64,000 bases of DNA from the NCBI GenBank assembly GCA_030263715.1, contig SZPM01000005.1:124001-188000 (forward strand), given 5' to 3'. Position numbers and translations under genes: made by a program. Of the stretch, positions 1 to 7,994 are shown one piece after another (the first letter of the stretch is position 1; each line of letters starts with the position of its first letter). The notes under the pieces were generated by a model. That model did not search any database. It was not told the origin of the DNA and saw only the letters and a program-made list of their open reading frames with translations. This stretch comes from ATM1 sp003577165 (GTDB lineage: Bacteria; Armatimonadota; Fimbriimonadia; Fimbriimonadales; ATM1).

Positions 1-309
1 GCAGCCCAGCAGGCCGCCGCCGAGCAGGGGGCGAACGCAAAGGAGGCGAGCGCCGTGGCTGGTTTGTTCGGAGTCAGCTTCGCCCTCGTCGGAGGCATTC
101 TCATCGTGCACGCAGCGCTCAGCATTGCCGTCGGGTGGGGGATGTTCAAGAGCGCGAAGTGGGCGTTCATCCTCGGAGCGGTGCTCTACGGCATCGGACT
201 GGCGCTCAATCTCATTGGATTCAGCATCCTCGGCATCTTGATATCGGGCGCCCTGTTTACCTACTGCCTCCTTCGGCTAACCGGAAACCTCGGCCCGCGA
301 CCCGCGTAA
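1..309 (+). CDS. C-terminal part of a small membrane protein (5' end outside window)
   Basis: The frame is open from base 1, so this is the tail of a longer gene; the GTG at 55 is an internal codon or an alternative start. The first 18 residues are rich in Ala, Gln and Glu. They are followed by a hydrophobic stretch with two or three predicted membrane segments (about residues 21-45, 50-70 and 72-92) and a short polar tail. I do not recognise a family. The tail ends about 70 bases before the end of the convergent mlaE gene. Function unknown. Confidence 0.6.
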   Translation, partial: AAQQAAAEQGANAKEASAVAGLFGVSFALVGGILIVHAALSIAVGWGMFKSAKWAFILGAVLYGIGLALNLIGFSILGILISGALFTYCLLRLTGNLGPRPA

Positions 310-381
310 CTGCAGACGCGTCCGACCATCAGGAAAGCTGCGACGGCGGATGACGGCCGTTCGCCGTCTGGCGCGAGTTCT

Positions 382-1149
382 TTAGTAGAAGAGCGCGGCT
401 AAGAAGTAGTTCGCGACGTAGATGAGCACCATCGAGACGACGACGGCATTCGTCGTCGAGCGGCCGACTCCGACTGCGCCGCCGTGCGTGCGAAGCCCCT
501 GCTGGCAACTCACGAGCGCGACGATGACTCCGAACGCGGCGGTTTTATACAGCCCGCCCACGAAGTCCCACGGCTCTAAATAGACTTCGACGGAGCGCAG
601 AAACTGCGATGAGGGCACTCCGATGGACGCGGAAACGAGCAGTCCGCCGACCATCCCGCCGTAGGTGCCAACCAACCCGAGAATCGGCAGCATAAACAGA
701 CAGGCCAGCACGCGAGGCACGAGGAGGTAGTTGTAAGGGTGCACGGCGAGCGATCGCAGTGCGTCAATTTGCTCCGTCACCGCCATCGTTCCGATCTGCG
801 CAGCCATCGCACTGCCGCACCGGGCGGCGACCATGATGCCCGCGATGACAGGCGCTAACTCGCGCGTGACGGAGAGTCCGATGACCGCTCCGACGAGTTC
901 GCCACCCCCGTTCTCCACGAGCAGTTCCGATAGATAAAGGGCGAGGACCGCTCCTGAGGCGAACGACGTGAGCGCCACGATCGGCACGCTCGAAACTCCC
1001 ACGAACGCCATTTGCGAGAAGATCTCCCGCACTTCGAACGGGCGAGTGAACGAGCGCCGAACGCTCTCCATCAGCAGGATGGCAATCTCGCCGACGAAGA
1101 TGATGGGCGATCGGAACCACTTGCCCGATTGGGAGCGCGCCGCAGCCAT
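382..1149 (-). CDS. mlaE: MlaE-family ABC lipid transporter permease
   Basis: This 255-residue, highly hydrophobic protein has the layout of MlaE/YrbE permeases: an N-terminal amphipathic segment followed by about five membrane helices, with the family's conserved core around 'ELAPVIAGIMVAARCGSAM' and 'EQIDALRSLAVHP'. Members form the inner-membrane part of an ABC system that moves phospholipids or other lipids between the inner and outer membranes, so its presence supports a diderm envelope. The ATPase and MCE partner genes are not in the window; they may lie elsewhere. It starts only 7 bases beyond the end of the ComEA-like gene on the same strand. Family call is sure; lipid substrate is inferred. 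Confidence 0.9.
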   Translation of the reverse strand: MAAARSQSGKWFRSPIIFVGEIAILLMESVRRSFTRPFEVREIFSQMAFVGVSSVPIVALTSFASGAVLALYLSELLVENGGGELVGAVIGLSVTRELAPVIAGIMVAARCGSAMAAQIGTMAVTEQIDALRSLAVHPYNYLLVPRVLACLFMLPILGLVGTYGGMVGGLLVSASIGVPSSQFLRSVEVYLEPWDFVGGLYKTAAFGVIVALVSCQQGLRTHGGAVGVGRSTTNAVVVSMVLIYVANYFLAALFY

Positions 1150-1155
1150 TCGTCC

Positions 1156-1776
1156 TCAGCGTACCGTGCAGAGCGGCTTCAGGTTTGCGAGTTTCTTCTC
1201 ACCGATTCCCTTCACCAGGAGCAGTTCGTCCACCGACTTGAAGCCTCCGTGCTTGTTGCGATGCTCGATGATCGCCCTGGCCGTAGCGGGCCCGACGCCT
1301 GGAAGGGTGTCCAGTTCTGCTTCAGACGCCGTGTTGATGTTGACCTTCTGCACGGCTGTAGCCGGGGCAGACCCCTCCGCGGATCCCGAAGATCCGTTGG
1401 CGACAAAGTCCCCTCCCGAATAGCCTGCGGCATAGGGGCCCAGTTGCTCGGGTGAGGGCCGCTCCCCCTGCTCGGGAACGTACAGTTGGGTGTTCGGCTT
1501 CAATTTCGCGGCGAGATTCAAGGCGGAGAGGTCCGCGATCGGCAGGGCGCCGCCTGCCTCTTCGATCGCGTCCGCGACAATCATGTGCTCCCCTGCGTCG
1601 ACGACTGTGTCGGGACGGTTGACGGCCCCGGTCACGTGCACGGGGAAGGGCTTGGGAAGAGCATCCCGAAACACCGTCGCGTACAGGACGTAACTTCCGA
1701 TTCCCAGGACAAGGCCCGCTCCGAGTAGGACTCCAAATCGGTCGGGCCCTTCGGTCTTGGACCACCTACTCAGCAT
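1156..1776 (-). CDS. comEA: ComEA-like helix-hairpin-helix DNA-binding protein
   Basis: The protein has a membrane anchor near the N-terminus ('GVLLGAGLVLGIGSYVLYA'), a SLBB-like beta domain ('VHVTGAVNRPDTVV'), a Gly/Ser/Pro-rich linker, and a C-terminal tandem helix-hairpin-helix with 'VNINTASEAELDTLPGVG' and 'LLLVKGIGEKKL'. This is the architecture of ComEA, the surface DNA receptor for natural transformation; dprA at 48.8 kb is another competence-type gene. I start it at the ATG at 1776 (206 aa). A GTG at 1806 would add ten residues, but its GGAAGGAG touches the start codon, which is too close. The end is 6 bases before mlaE. Confidence 0.85.
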   Translation of the reverse strand: MLSRWSKTEGPDRFGVLLGAGLVLGIGSYVLYATVFRDALPKPFPVHVTGAVNRPDTVVDAGEHMIVADAIEEAGGALPIADLSALNLAAKLKPNTQLYVPEQGERPSPEQLGPYAAGYSGGDFVANGSSGSAEGSAPATAVQKVNINTASEAELDTLPGVGPATARAIIEHRNKHGGFKSVDELLLVKGIGEKKLANLKPLCTVR

Positions 1777-1857
1777 GGAGGCAGGATTCGATGATCGCTT
1801 TCCCACTCCTTCCAGTATGGGAAAGCGAGGGGGTCATGGGGTACAAATGCGGCTCGC

Positions 1858-1943
1858 GGGGAGTTGCCCGAGCGGTCAATGGGAGCAGACTGTAAATCTG
1901 CCGGCGGACGCCTACGTTGGTTCGAATCCAACACTCCCCACCA
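1858..1943 (+). tRNA. tRNA-Tyr (GTA)
   Basis: A class II tRNA with a long variable arm. The 7-bp acceptor stem GGGGAGT / ACTCCCC closes the cloverleaf, the anticodon GTA lies at 1892-1894, and the T-loop is GGTTCGAATCC. The CCA end is encoded (1941-1943). Confidence 0.95.
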
Positions 1944-1986
1944 CGTGCCCCATCCGCATTCTCAGGGAACGGCGAATGTACGTCGA

Positions 1987-2061
1987 GCCTTTGTAGCTCA
2001 GGGGTAGAGCACCCCCTTGGTAAGGGGGAGGTCACGGGTTCAAATCCCGTCAAAGGCTCCA
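1987..2061 (+). tRNA. tRNA-Thr (GGT)
   Basis: Acceptor stem GCCTTTG pairs with CAAAGGC, the D-loop is AGCTCAGGGGTAGAGC, the anticodon loop is CTTGGTAA with anticodon GGT, and the T-loop is GGGTTCAAATCCC. CCA is encoded. It lies 43 bases after tRNA-Tyr and is probably cotranscribed with it. Confidence 0.96.
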
Positions 2062-2139
2062 GGCTTTCTGTGTGTACGGTCGAGAGACATGGGTTTCACC
2101 GCCATAGCCCAAGGGCTCGGGCGCACTTCCGGAACTTTG

Positions 2140-3135
2140 CTATTCGAAGAACCCTAAGACGAAGTAACTCGCCGCTCCGACGGCTGCGGACGCCGGCAGA
2201 GTGATGACCCAGGCCATGACGACGCTGCGCGCGACCTGCCAGCGGACTGCGGATAGGCGCCGCGAGGACGACACTCCGAAGATGCTTGCAGTGATCGTGT
2301 GGGTCGTGCTGATCGGCATTCCGAAGTGCCCCGCTGTGAGGATGACGGCCGCGCCGGATGTTTCCGCAGCGAAGCCGTGAACGGGCTCCAAGCGGCTGAT
2401 TTTCGAGCCGACTGTGTGGATGATGCGCCACCCCCCCGCAGCCGTTCCGAGTCCCATCGTGATCGCGCAGGCGAGCATCACCCAAGTCGGCACTTCCGGT
2501 TTTGCGATCAGGCCCGCCGAAACGAGGGCGAGGGTGATGATCCCCATGCTCTTCTGCGCGTCGTTCTGACCGTGGCTGAACGCCATGGCTGCAGACGAGA
2601 CCAACTGCAGTCGTCTGAACACCGCCCCGGTGCGCTTCGGATGCATATGTCCGAAGAAGAAGGCGATGGTCACCATGATGAAATAGCCGATGACGAAACC
2701 AGCGAGAGGCGATCCGATGAGAGGGTAGATGACCTTATCGGCGAGTCCGCTCCAGCTCACCACATCGGGACCGCCGTGCACAAGCGCCGCGCCGATGAGT
2801 CCGCCGACGAGTGCGTGGGAGGAACTGCTCGGAATTCCGTAGACCCAAGTGATTAGGTTCCAGGCGATCGCCCCGATGAGCGCGGCGAGGACCACGAGTT
2901 CCGTCGCCTGTGAAGGCTCGACGAGACCCTTGGCGATGGTCTTCGCCACGTGGGTCGCGACGAGGGCCCCCGCGAAGTTCAGGATGGCGGCCATCATCAC
3001 GGCAACCGTGGGCGAAAGAACTCGCGTGGAGACGACCGTGGCGATCGCGTTCGCCGTGTCGTGAAATCCGTTGATGTAATCGAAGACGAGGGCCGCGATG
3101 ACGACCGCGACCACGAGCGGCGGGACGTCAAGCAT
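2140..3135 (-). CDS. pit: Inorganic phosphate transporter, PiT family
   Basis: A 331-residue polytopic membrane protein. It shows the PiT signature near the N-terminus ('FDYINGFHDTANAIATVV') and the repeated copy in the second half ('FSHGQNDAQKSMGIITLAL', 'AAGGWRIIHTVGSKI'), as expected for the inverted-repeat PiT fold that imports phosphate with H+ or Na+ or as a metal-phosphate. The ATG at 3135 overlaps the end of the DUF47 gene by 8 bases, the standard pit-DUF47 operon order. Length is typical of the short bacterial form. Confidence 0.93.
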   Translation of the reverse strand: MLDVPPLVVAVVIAALVFDYINGFHDTANAIATVVSTRVLSPTVAVMMAAILNFAGALVATHVAKTIAKGLVEPSQATELVVLAALIGAIAWNLITWVYGIPSSSSHALVGGLIGAALVHGGPDVVSWSGLADKVIYPLIGSPLAGFVIGYFIMVTIAFFFGHMHPKRTGAVFRRLQLVSSAAMAFSHGQNDAQKSMGIITLALVSAGLIAKPEVPTWVMLACAITMGLGTAAGGWRIIHTVGSKISRLEPVHGFAAETSGAAVILTAGHFGMPISTTHTITASIFGVSSSRRLSAVRWQVARSVVMAWVITLPASAAVGAASYFVLGFFE

Positions 3136-3757
3136 ACTTGATCGCGAACGTTCCGATAATCGCCGCTATGTGCTCACACTTGTCGATCGCAGACTCGATG
3201 CGGTCGAACAGCTCCTTCCATTTCATCACTTCGAGCGGGTCTGGGTTGGGAGAATCGAAGAGGTTGCGAAGCGCCGTACGGAACAGTTGATCGCTTTCGT
3301 TCTCGATCGAGTGAATGTCCAAGATGTGGTTTTGCAGTTCCGCGGATTTGTGGACTCCGCGACGGATGCAGTGGACCGCTGACTCGGTTCTCTCCACGAC
3401 ATTTCGGAGGAGTTCAGCAAGTTGGACCAGCTCGGTGCGAGTCGTCGTGAGCCTGTAGAGTTCGGCACGCGCCGCTGCGGCTTCGATGTGGTCCGTGATG
3501 TCGTCGAGGCCCTGGGAGAGTTCCTTCAGGTCCTCCTTGTCCAGTGGCGTGATAAACGTCCCGGCGAGGAGGTTCTGCAACTCGTGAGTGAGGCGATCGC
3601 CGTCGTGCTCGATGTCCTCGAGCGCGGCCACCTGTTCCTTCATCTTCGACGGGTCTCGCGCCATAACCAGGAACGCTTCCGCCGCTTGGGTCGCCACTCT
3701 GGCCTGCGCCTCGAAGAGGTCGTAAATCACCCCTTCCTTTCGCACCTTCAGTCTCAT
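3128..3757 (-). CDS. DUF47 (PhoU-like) phosphate transport regulator
   Basis: A 209-residue, mostly helical protein starting 'MRLKVRKEGVIYDLFEAQA' and containing 'DDITDHIEAAAARAELYRL' and 'HKSAELQNHILDIHSIENESDQ', the metal-binding acidic/His pattern of the PhoU-like DUF47 family. These proteins are encoded with PiT transporters and are thought to modulate them. The ATG at 3757 is chosen because the family begins here; extending to 3844 adds 29 unrelated residues. It precedes and overlaps pit. Confidence 0.87.
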   Translation of the reverse strand: MRLKVRKEGVIYDLFEAQARVATQAAEAFLVMARDPSKMKEQVAALEDIEHDGDRLTHELQNLLAGTFITPLDKEDLKELSQGLDDITDHIEAAAARAELYRLTTTRTELVQLAELLRNVVERTESAVHCIRRGVHKSAELQNHILDIHSIENESDQLFRTALRNLFDSPNPDPLEVMKWKELFDRIESAIDKCEHIAAIIGTFAIKYA

Positions 3758-3874
3758 AAAGTCAACATCCGTTTCCGCGCCGGGTGATCTCCGACGGAGG
3801 CTAATTTCGCCACGCGAGCCCGAGGTTCCTGCTCGGAACTCCAATCGGTCTCTTAGCGTGTCTAAGGGCCCCAG

Positions 3875-3880
3875 TATAAT
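3875..3880 (+). promoter_or_regulatory. -10 element TATAAT for the DUF1579 gene
   Basis: A perfect TATAAT, 38 bases before the GTG start at 3919. No convincing -35 is seen. Confidence 0.45.
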
Positions 3881-3918
3881 CCGAGCGCGCGGGGCGCACC
3901 CGCGAAAGGAGAGTGATT

Positions 3919-4446
3919 GTGAAGACCCTCATCGCTTTGTTTCTGGCTGCCTCGTTCGCGGGTGCGGCGCCCCAGGTTCCCGACATGAAGCCCCCTGCGG
4001 AACTCAAGCAGTTGGGCTTCCTGGTGGGTGATTTCGAAGGCCAAAACAAGTTCTTCGAGCCGGACGGTTCGTCGAAATCCAGCCCTGCGACGATCAAGGC
4101 CTCGATGGCCGTCGGCGGCCGGTTCCTATCATGGGGCTACAAGGGCAACATGCCCGGTTTTGGGGACGTCGAGGGCCTCCTGCTCATGACCTACGACGCC
4201 GATTCGAAGAAGTTCCTCGGCTGGTGGTACGACAACGCCGGGAGCCGGCCGATGGAGATGAGCGGCGGTTTCGAAGGTGAGAAACTGGTCATGACGAGCC
4301 TGCCATCCAACGCGCCTGGTATGGAGGGGGCGGTGTTTCGCTCGACCTTCTCCAAGAAGTCCGCAACCGAAGTGGCCTTCCTGCTTGAGTCGAAAATGGG
4401 CGATCAGTGGATGACGTTCATTGACGGCTCTTACAAGAAGAAATAG
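3919..4446 (+). CDS. Secreted DUF1579-like protein
   Basis: A 175-residue protein with a signal peptide ('MKTLIALFLAASFAGAA') followed by a single beta-rich domain with 'LGFLVGDFEGQNKF', 'FLSWGYKGNMPG' and 'LLLMTYDADSKKFLGWWYDN'. This resembles the DUF1579 group of exported, lipocalin-like proteins of unknown function. The GTG at 3919 is preceded by AAAGGAG at 7 bases; the GTG at 3913 overlaps that site and is rejected. It converges on hsp20 with a strong hairpin between them. Confidence 0.75.
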   Translation: MKTLIALFLAASFAGAAPQVPDMKPPAELKQLGFLVGDFEGQNKFFEPDGSSKSSPATIKASMAVGGRFLSWGYKGNMPGFGDVEGLLLMTYDADSKKFLGWWYDNAGSRPMEMSGGFEGEKLVMTSLPSNAPGMEGAVFRSTFSKKSATEVAFLLESKMGDQWMTFIDGSYKKK

Positions 4447-4479
4447 CGGCAGTTTGTGCCGCTCCGTCCAGATATACGA

Positions 4480-4507
4480 GCGGCGCCGGCGAGGTGACCG
4501 GCGCCGC
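4480..4507. terminator. Bidirectional hairpin terminator between DUF1579 gene and hsp20
   Basis: A perfect 10-bp stem, GCGGCGCCGG / CCGGCGCCGC, with an 8-base loop, between two convergent genes. There is no T-run, so its efficiency as an intrinsic terminator is uncertain. Confidence 0.6.
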
Positions 4508-4515
4508 CGTGTGGG

Positions 4516-4950
4516 TTAATCGCGCGCAAGAATCACAGGGACGCGGTGGGATTTGTCGCCCTCAGCCTTTGGCACGACAATCCGCAACACGCCTCTTTCG
4601 TACGCAGCCTTCACGCTTTCAGGCTTGATGGGGAAGTTCAGCGTGAAGTTTCGCTGGTACGTGCCGTAACTGCGTTCCATGCGCACGTAAGCCTCGCGTT
4701 TCTCCTCTTTTTCCATTCCGCGCTTAGCGTGAATGGAGAGGGTGTCGCCGACAACCTCGACCTCGATGTCTTTGTCTTCGACGCCGGGGAGGTCGACATG
4801 AAACGCGATCTCCTTTTCGTTCTCCTGGATGTCCACGCTGGGCTGATGGACCCAGCGGCTGGTCTCAATTTCGGGCCAGAGGTCGCGGAACATCCTCTCG
4901 ATTCGTTCCGCATCGCGGAAGGTCGGAAGGGTCGGGAATCTGGTGATCAT
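4516..4950 (-). CDS. Hsp20 / alpha-crystallin small heat-shock protein
   Basis: A 144-residue small chaperone. The alpha-crystallin domain covers about residues 38-135, with 'HVDLPGVEDKDIEVEVVGDTL' style strands and the closing 'AYERGVLRIVVPK' motif, followed by the C-terminal I/V-x-I/V anchor ('VPVIL'). It holds unfolding proteins in oligomeric assemblies. The ATG at 4950 has GGAGAAAA just upstream; a longer reading to 5256 runs through the intergenic region holding the two TATGAC palindromes and is rejected. It is divergent from the cytochrome c operon, so an anaerobic or nitrosative-stress regulator may control both. Confidence 0.93.
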   Translation of the reverse strand: MITRFPTLPTFRDAERIERMFRDLWPEIETSRWVHQPSVDIQENEKEIAFHVDLPGVEDKDIEVEVVGDTLSIHAKRGMEKEEKREAYVRMERSYGTYQRNFTLNFPIKPESVKAAYERGVLRIVVPKAEGDKSHRVPVILARD

Positions 4951-5112
4951 CTTGTTTTCTCCATTCGACTCTCTTCCGTTATTCCGGCCGTTCGACGCCG
5001 TCCGCTCTTTCGGGCGATCGGCCGGCATCTCGAATCTCGCGGCCTTTTCGTCGGCCCCGAGCTTCATCGGTCGAGGGCCGACCGTATGCTTGCATGACGC
5101 GCGCTTTTCCGC

Positions 5113-5128
5113 TATGACGGCGGTCATA
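5113..5128. promoter_or_regulatory. Crp/Fnr-type operator (TATGAC-GGCG-GTCATA)
   Basis: A perfect 6+6 palindrome with a 4-base spacer in the 304-base gap between divergent hsp20 and the cytochrome c operon. The same motif recurs at 5206, 16758, 26754, 26799, 41595 and 41651. Nothing else is recognised in this gap. Confidence 0.75.
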
Positions 5129-5205
5129 CCGGCGTACTGGCTTGAGGCCAGATTAGGCCCAAAATCCGCCGCTATCTGGCGCACACGTGGGCGAAATCCC
5201 CCACC

Positions 5206-5221
5206 TATGACCGATGTCATG
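5206..5221. promoter_or_regulatory. Crp/Fnr-type operator (TATGAC-CGAT-GTCATG)
   Basis: Second copy of the palindrome in this gap, with 5 of 6 symmetric pairs, centred about 42 bases before the ATG of the cytochrome c gene. This is the class II activator position if the transcript starts at the ATG. Confidence 0.75.
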
Positions 5222-5254
5222 GCGTGCGCCTTCCGATAGACCCACCATATTCGC

Positions 5255-5686
5255 ATGGCGCCGCAAGTGCCACGGCTGATTCTCGCGTTCGCTACGCTGG
5301 TCGTTGGTTTCCTTGCGTTCCGCAGTCAGGTCGTCCCGGATTCCTTCGGTGAGACGGGGTTCTATCGGGCTGACTCCGTCAAGGAGATCGGCGACCTCCC
5401 GATGAAGCACGCAGGCGAGGAGACATGCGCAACTTGTCACAGTGATTTTGCCGAGGCCACGTCTCATGTTCTCGGTGGAGTGGCCTGCGAGAGTTGCCAC
5501 GGCCCGAGCCTGGCCCACGCGGAGGACGGCGCGAGCTCAAAGCCCAACCGCCTCGGAGGGGATGTGCCCTGCGCTCGGTGCCACGAGGAGATTGCCGGAA
5601 GACCAAGTGTCATCCCCCAAATCGTGCTCGAAGAGCACACCGGCGGAGAGCCTTGCCAAAGCTGCCACACGGTGCACGAGCCATGA
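5255..5686 (+). CDS. Membrane-anchored tetraheme cytochrome c
   Basis: A 143-residue protein with an N-terminal membrane anchor (about residues 7-23) and four CxxCH heme sites: CATCH (C58), CESCH (C78), CARCH (C106) and CQSCH (C134). Additional histidines (H71, H88, H128, H141) could serve as distal ligands, so bis-His hemes are likely. It probably carries electrons in the periplasm for the ferredoxin/NrfD module that follows about 75 bases downstream, as the small multiheme partners do in Nrf- and Qrc-type complexes. No catalytic subunit is encoded next to it, so its redox partner is unknown. Confidence 0.85.
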   Translation: MAPQVPRLILAFATLVVGFLAFRSQVVPDSFGETGFYRADSVKEIGDLPMKHAGEETCATCHSDFAEATSHVLGGVACESCHGPSLAHAEDGASSKPNRLGGDVPCARCHEEIAGRPSVIPQIVLEEHTGGEPCQSCHTVHEP

Positions 5687-5760
5687 AGCGAACGAGGATC
5701 TTCCAGAGCGACTCGTCGAGGCCCCGAGGCCCGGACAGCGACATACCGTAAAGGACGAAT

Positions 5761-6561
5761 ATGAGCACGGACCCGGAACCCACCAAGCAAACAGACGAAA
5801 GGTCCTTGTCTCGTAAAGAGTTCCTAAAGGGAGTGGGGAGATCGGCGCTCCTGATCGGCATCGGCGCAGGCGGATATGCGTGGTGGGCGCGTATCACCTC
5901 ACAATTCACGAGGCGTCGCGAACCAGTCGGAGATGCAAGGCACAACTACTCGATGGCGATCGACATCGAGAAATGCATCGGATGTGGTTTCTGCGTCGAG
6001 GCCTGCTCGAAAGAGAACAACGTCCCCCCCGGACACTTCCGGACCTGGATCGAACGCTACGAGGTCATGAAAGACGGATCCGTGCGCATCAATTCGGACG
6101 ACGGCGGCATCAACGGCTTCTCCGACGACGTCCGAGCGGAAGACGTCGAGCGAGCGTTCTTCGTTCCCAAGCTCTGCAATCACTGCACGGACTCGCCGTG
6201 CACGCAGGTGTGCCCTGTCGGGGCAACATTCAAGACGGAAGACGGCGTCGTGCTCGTAGACTATGACTGGTGCATCGGCTGTCGGTACTGCATCCAAGCG
6301 TGTCCATATGGCTCGAGGTTTTGGAACCCGGTTAAGCGCACCGCCGACAAGTGCACGCTCTGCTATCACAGAATTCGAAAGGGCCAAGTTCCGGCGTGCG
6401 TCGAAGTCTGCCCGACGGGGGCGCGCGTCTTTGGAGACCTCGCCGATCCCGAGAGCCCGGTTTCCAAGTTCATGCGCGAGAACGCCACACTGGTCATGAA
6501 GCCGCACCTCAAGACCGGCGCAAAAATCGCTTATAAAGGGATGAGCAAGGAGGTCGTGTAG
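5761..6561 (+). CDS. Four-cluster ferredoxin-like subunit (NrfC/PsrB type)
   Basis: A 266-residue protein with an N-terminal exported-type anchor ('SLSRKEFLKGVGRSALLIG', resembling a Tat signal but with RK instead of RR). Four iron-sulfur binding motifs follow: 'CIGCGFCVEAC', 'CNHCTDSPCTQVC', 'CIGCRYCIQAC' and 'CTLC...CVEVC', the usual ferredoxin subunit of molybdoenzymes and NrfD-linked complexes. It would move electrons between the NrfD quinone site and the cytochrome c. It is cotranscribed with the next gene, whose TTG start follows its stop directly. Confidence 0.88.
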   Translation: MSTDPEPTKQTDERSLSRKEFLKGVGRSALLIGIGAGGYAWWARITSQFTRRREPVGDARHNYSMAIDIEKCIGCGFCVEACSKENNVPPGHFRTWIERYEVMKDGSVRINSDDGGINGFSDDVRAEDVERAFFVPKLCNHCTDSPCTQVCPVGATFKTEDGVVLVDYDWCIGCRYCIQACPYGSRFWNPVKRTADKCTLCYHRIRKGQVPACVEVCPTGARVFGDLADPESPVSKFMRENATLVMKPHLKTGAKIAYKGMSKEVV

Positions 6562-7746
6562 TTGGACCTGGGAATGCTGCTGGCTGAGACGTCCGGCTAC
6601 GTGCTGCCGAACGAAAAAGAACTCCAGTGGAGCGTATTGATCGTGCTCTATCCATACCTCACCGGATTGGTGGCGGGCGCGTTCATTCTCGCTTCGCTCG
6701 TGCGCGTGTTCAACTCGAAACCTGTCGCGCCTGTGTACCGTCTGGCGCTTCTGACCGCCCTTGCGTTTCTCATCTGCGCGCCAATGCCCCTCATTGGGCA
6801 TCTTGGTCACCCTGAGCGCGCGTTTCAAATCATGGCGACCCCGCACCTTTCGTCGGCCATGGCGATGTTCGGTTTCGTTTACGCTTGGTACCTCATGGCC
6901 GTGCTCCTGCTCGAGATCTACTTCGACTACCGGAAGGAGATGGTGGCGTGGGCGCAGTCCTCGCGGGGGTTGAAACGGCTGCTCTACACAGTGCTTACAC
7001 TCGGGGTGATGGACACTTCCGAGAAGGCGGTGCGGTTCGACGACCGCGCGGGGAGATTCATCACGATCATCGGCATCCCGTCCGCCGCGCTGCTTCATGG
7101 ATACGTCGGTTTTATCTTTGGCTCTGTAAAGGGCAACCCCTGGTGGTCGAGCGTGCTGATGCCCCTGATCTTCCTTCTTTCGGCCATTGTTTCCGGCATA
7201 GCGGCGGTGCTCGTGATCTACATGGCGATCAATTGGTATCGCAGGCAGCCGCATGACATGAAGTGCCTGAACGCGATCGGCGGGTCTCTGATGTTCGCCT
7301 TGATCTTCGACTTGAGCCTCGAGGCCCTCGACGTCGTGCACCGAATGTACGAAGCCGGCGAGTGGTTCGAAATCCTCGGCCTGCTTGGCTCGGGCTATCT
7401 GTATTACACGATCTTCGGCATCCAGTTCTTCCTCGGCGGAATCTTTCCACTGGTGAACCTTGCGCTCGCTCAATTTCTGAAGGCAAGCGACGCGACGAGG
7501 CAGCGCGTCTATTTCTTCAGCGGTCTGCTCGTTTTGATCGGCGTTCTGTGCATGAGGTGGAACGTAGTCATCGGCGGACAACTGTTCTCAAAATCGCTGC
7601 AGGGGTTGACGACGTACCGGCTGGAACTCGTCGGAGGAGAGGGAGCGTTGGTGGCGATCGGCGTCCTATTCCTCCCGCTCGCGATCCTGTTCGTCCTCGC
7701 GAAGATCCTCCCGCCCTGGAAGGCCCACGAAGAAGCCCGCGCGTAG
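6562..7746 (+). CDS. nrfD: NrfD/PsrC-family quinol-interacting membrane subunit
   Basis: A 394-residue protein with 9-10 membrane helices and the family features 'LIVLYPYLTGLVAGAFILASL' and 'CAPMPLIGHLGHPERAFQIM'. NrfD-type subunits exchange electrons with membrane quinones and hand them to a ferredoxin partner. The TTG start is supported by AAGGAGG 8 bases upstream and by contact with the previous stop; an ATG four codons later is possible. Together with the two upstream genes it forms a cytochrome c-ferredoxin-NrfD module lacking a recognisable catalytic subunit. Confidence 0.87.
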   Translation: MDLGMLLAETSGYVLPNEKELQWSVLIVLYPYLTGLVAGAFILASLVRVFNSKPVAPVYRLALLTALAFLICAPMPLIGHLGHPERAFQIMATPHLSSAMAMFGFVYAWYLMAVLLLEIYFDYRKEMVAWAQSSRGLKRLLYTVLTLGVMDTSEKAVRFDDRAGRFITIIGIPSAALLHGYVGFIFGSVKGNPWWSSVLMPLIFLLSAIVSGIAAVLVIYMAINWYRRQPHDMKCLNAIGGSLMFALIFDLSLEALDVVHRMYEAGEWFEILGLLGSGYLYYTIFGIQFFLGGIFPLVNLALAQFLKASDATRQRVYFFSGLLVLIGVLCMRWNVVIGGQLFSKSLQGLTTYRLELVGGEGALVAIGVLFLPLAILFVLAKILPPWKAHEEARA

Positions 7747-7994
7747 GGACAGATCCGCTCGCCGGCTGGCGCAGTCTAGCGGCTAGCCCTTGACGGGCCG
7801 GTCGGGCGAACCGGCTCAAGCGCAGCGGGCGCCCCTGCCAACCCGCGCTTGAGGGGCAGTCCCGCCGTCTCGGCGGTGGCATGCGCGCTGACACCCCAGC
7901 TGAGCGCACCAACCCAGGGCAGGAGACTGGGAAGTCATGGAGGAGCCGCCGGGAGGGCCGGAGAAGGAGAAGTCGGATCTTGAAGGAACGAGCG
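7747..7994 (+). other. Structured region upstream of the CRISPR effector
   Basis: This gap holds several stable stems: GCCGGT...ACCGGC near 7797-7815, a 12-bp stem CTCAAGC/GCTTGAG plus GCGGG/CCCGC with a 3-base bulge (about 7815-7855), a perfect CCGCCG-TCT-CGGCGG hairpin (about 7862-7876), and GCGCT/AGCGC. It then has CCCAG/CTGGG before the effector ribosome-binding site (GAAGGAACG). It could be a 5' leader or a second small RNA. I see no anti-repeat in it. The short match to the repeat start (GGCGCAG) is probably chance. Confidence 0.4.

Noticed and set aside
5899..7581. A 560-residue minus-strand open frame over the ferredoxin and NrfD genes
   Set aside because: It is the GC-rich antisense shadow of two clear genes, with no recognisable domain.
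7881..7994. A 38-residue N-terminal extension of the Cas effector
   Set aside because: The extension comes from the structured leader, while the ATG at 7995 has a proper ribosome-binding site and gives the expected family length.
7881..7994. tracrRNA upstream of the effector
   Set aside because: The region is structured but has no stretch complementary to the repeat, unlike the effector-cas1 gap.
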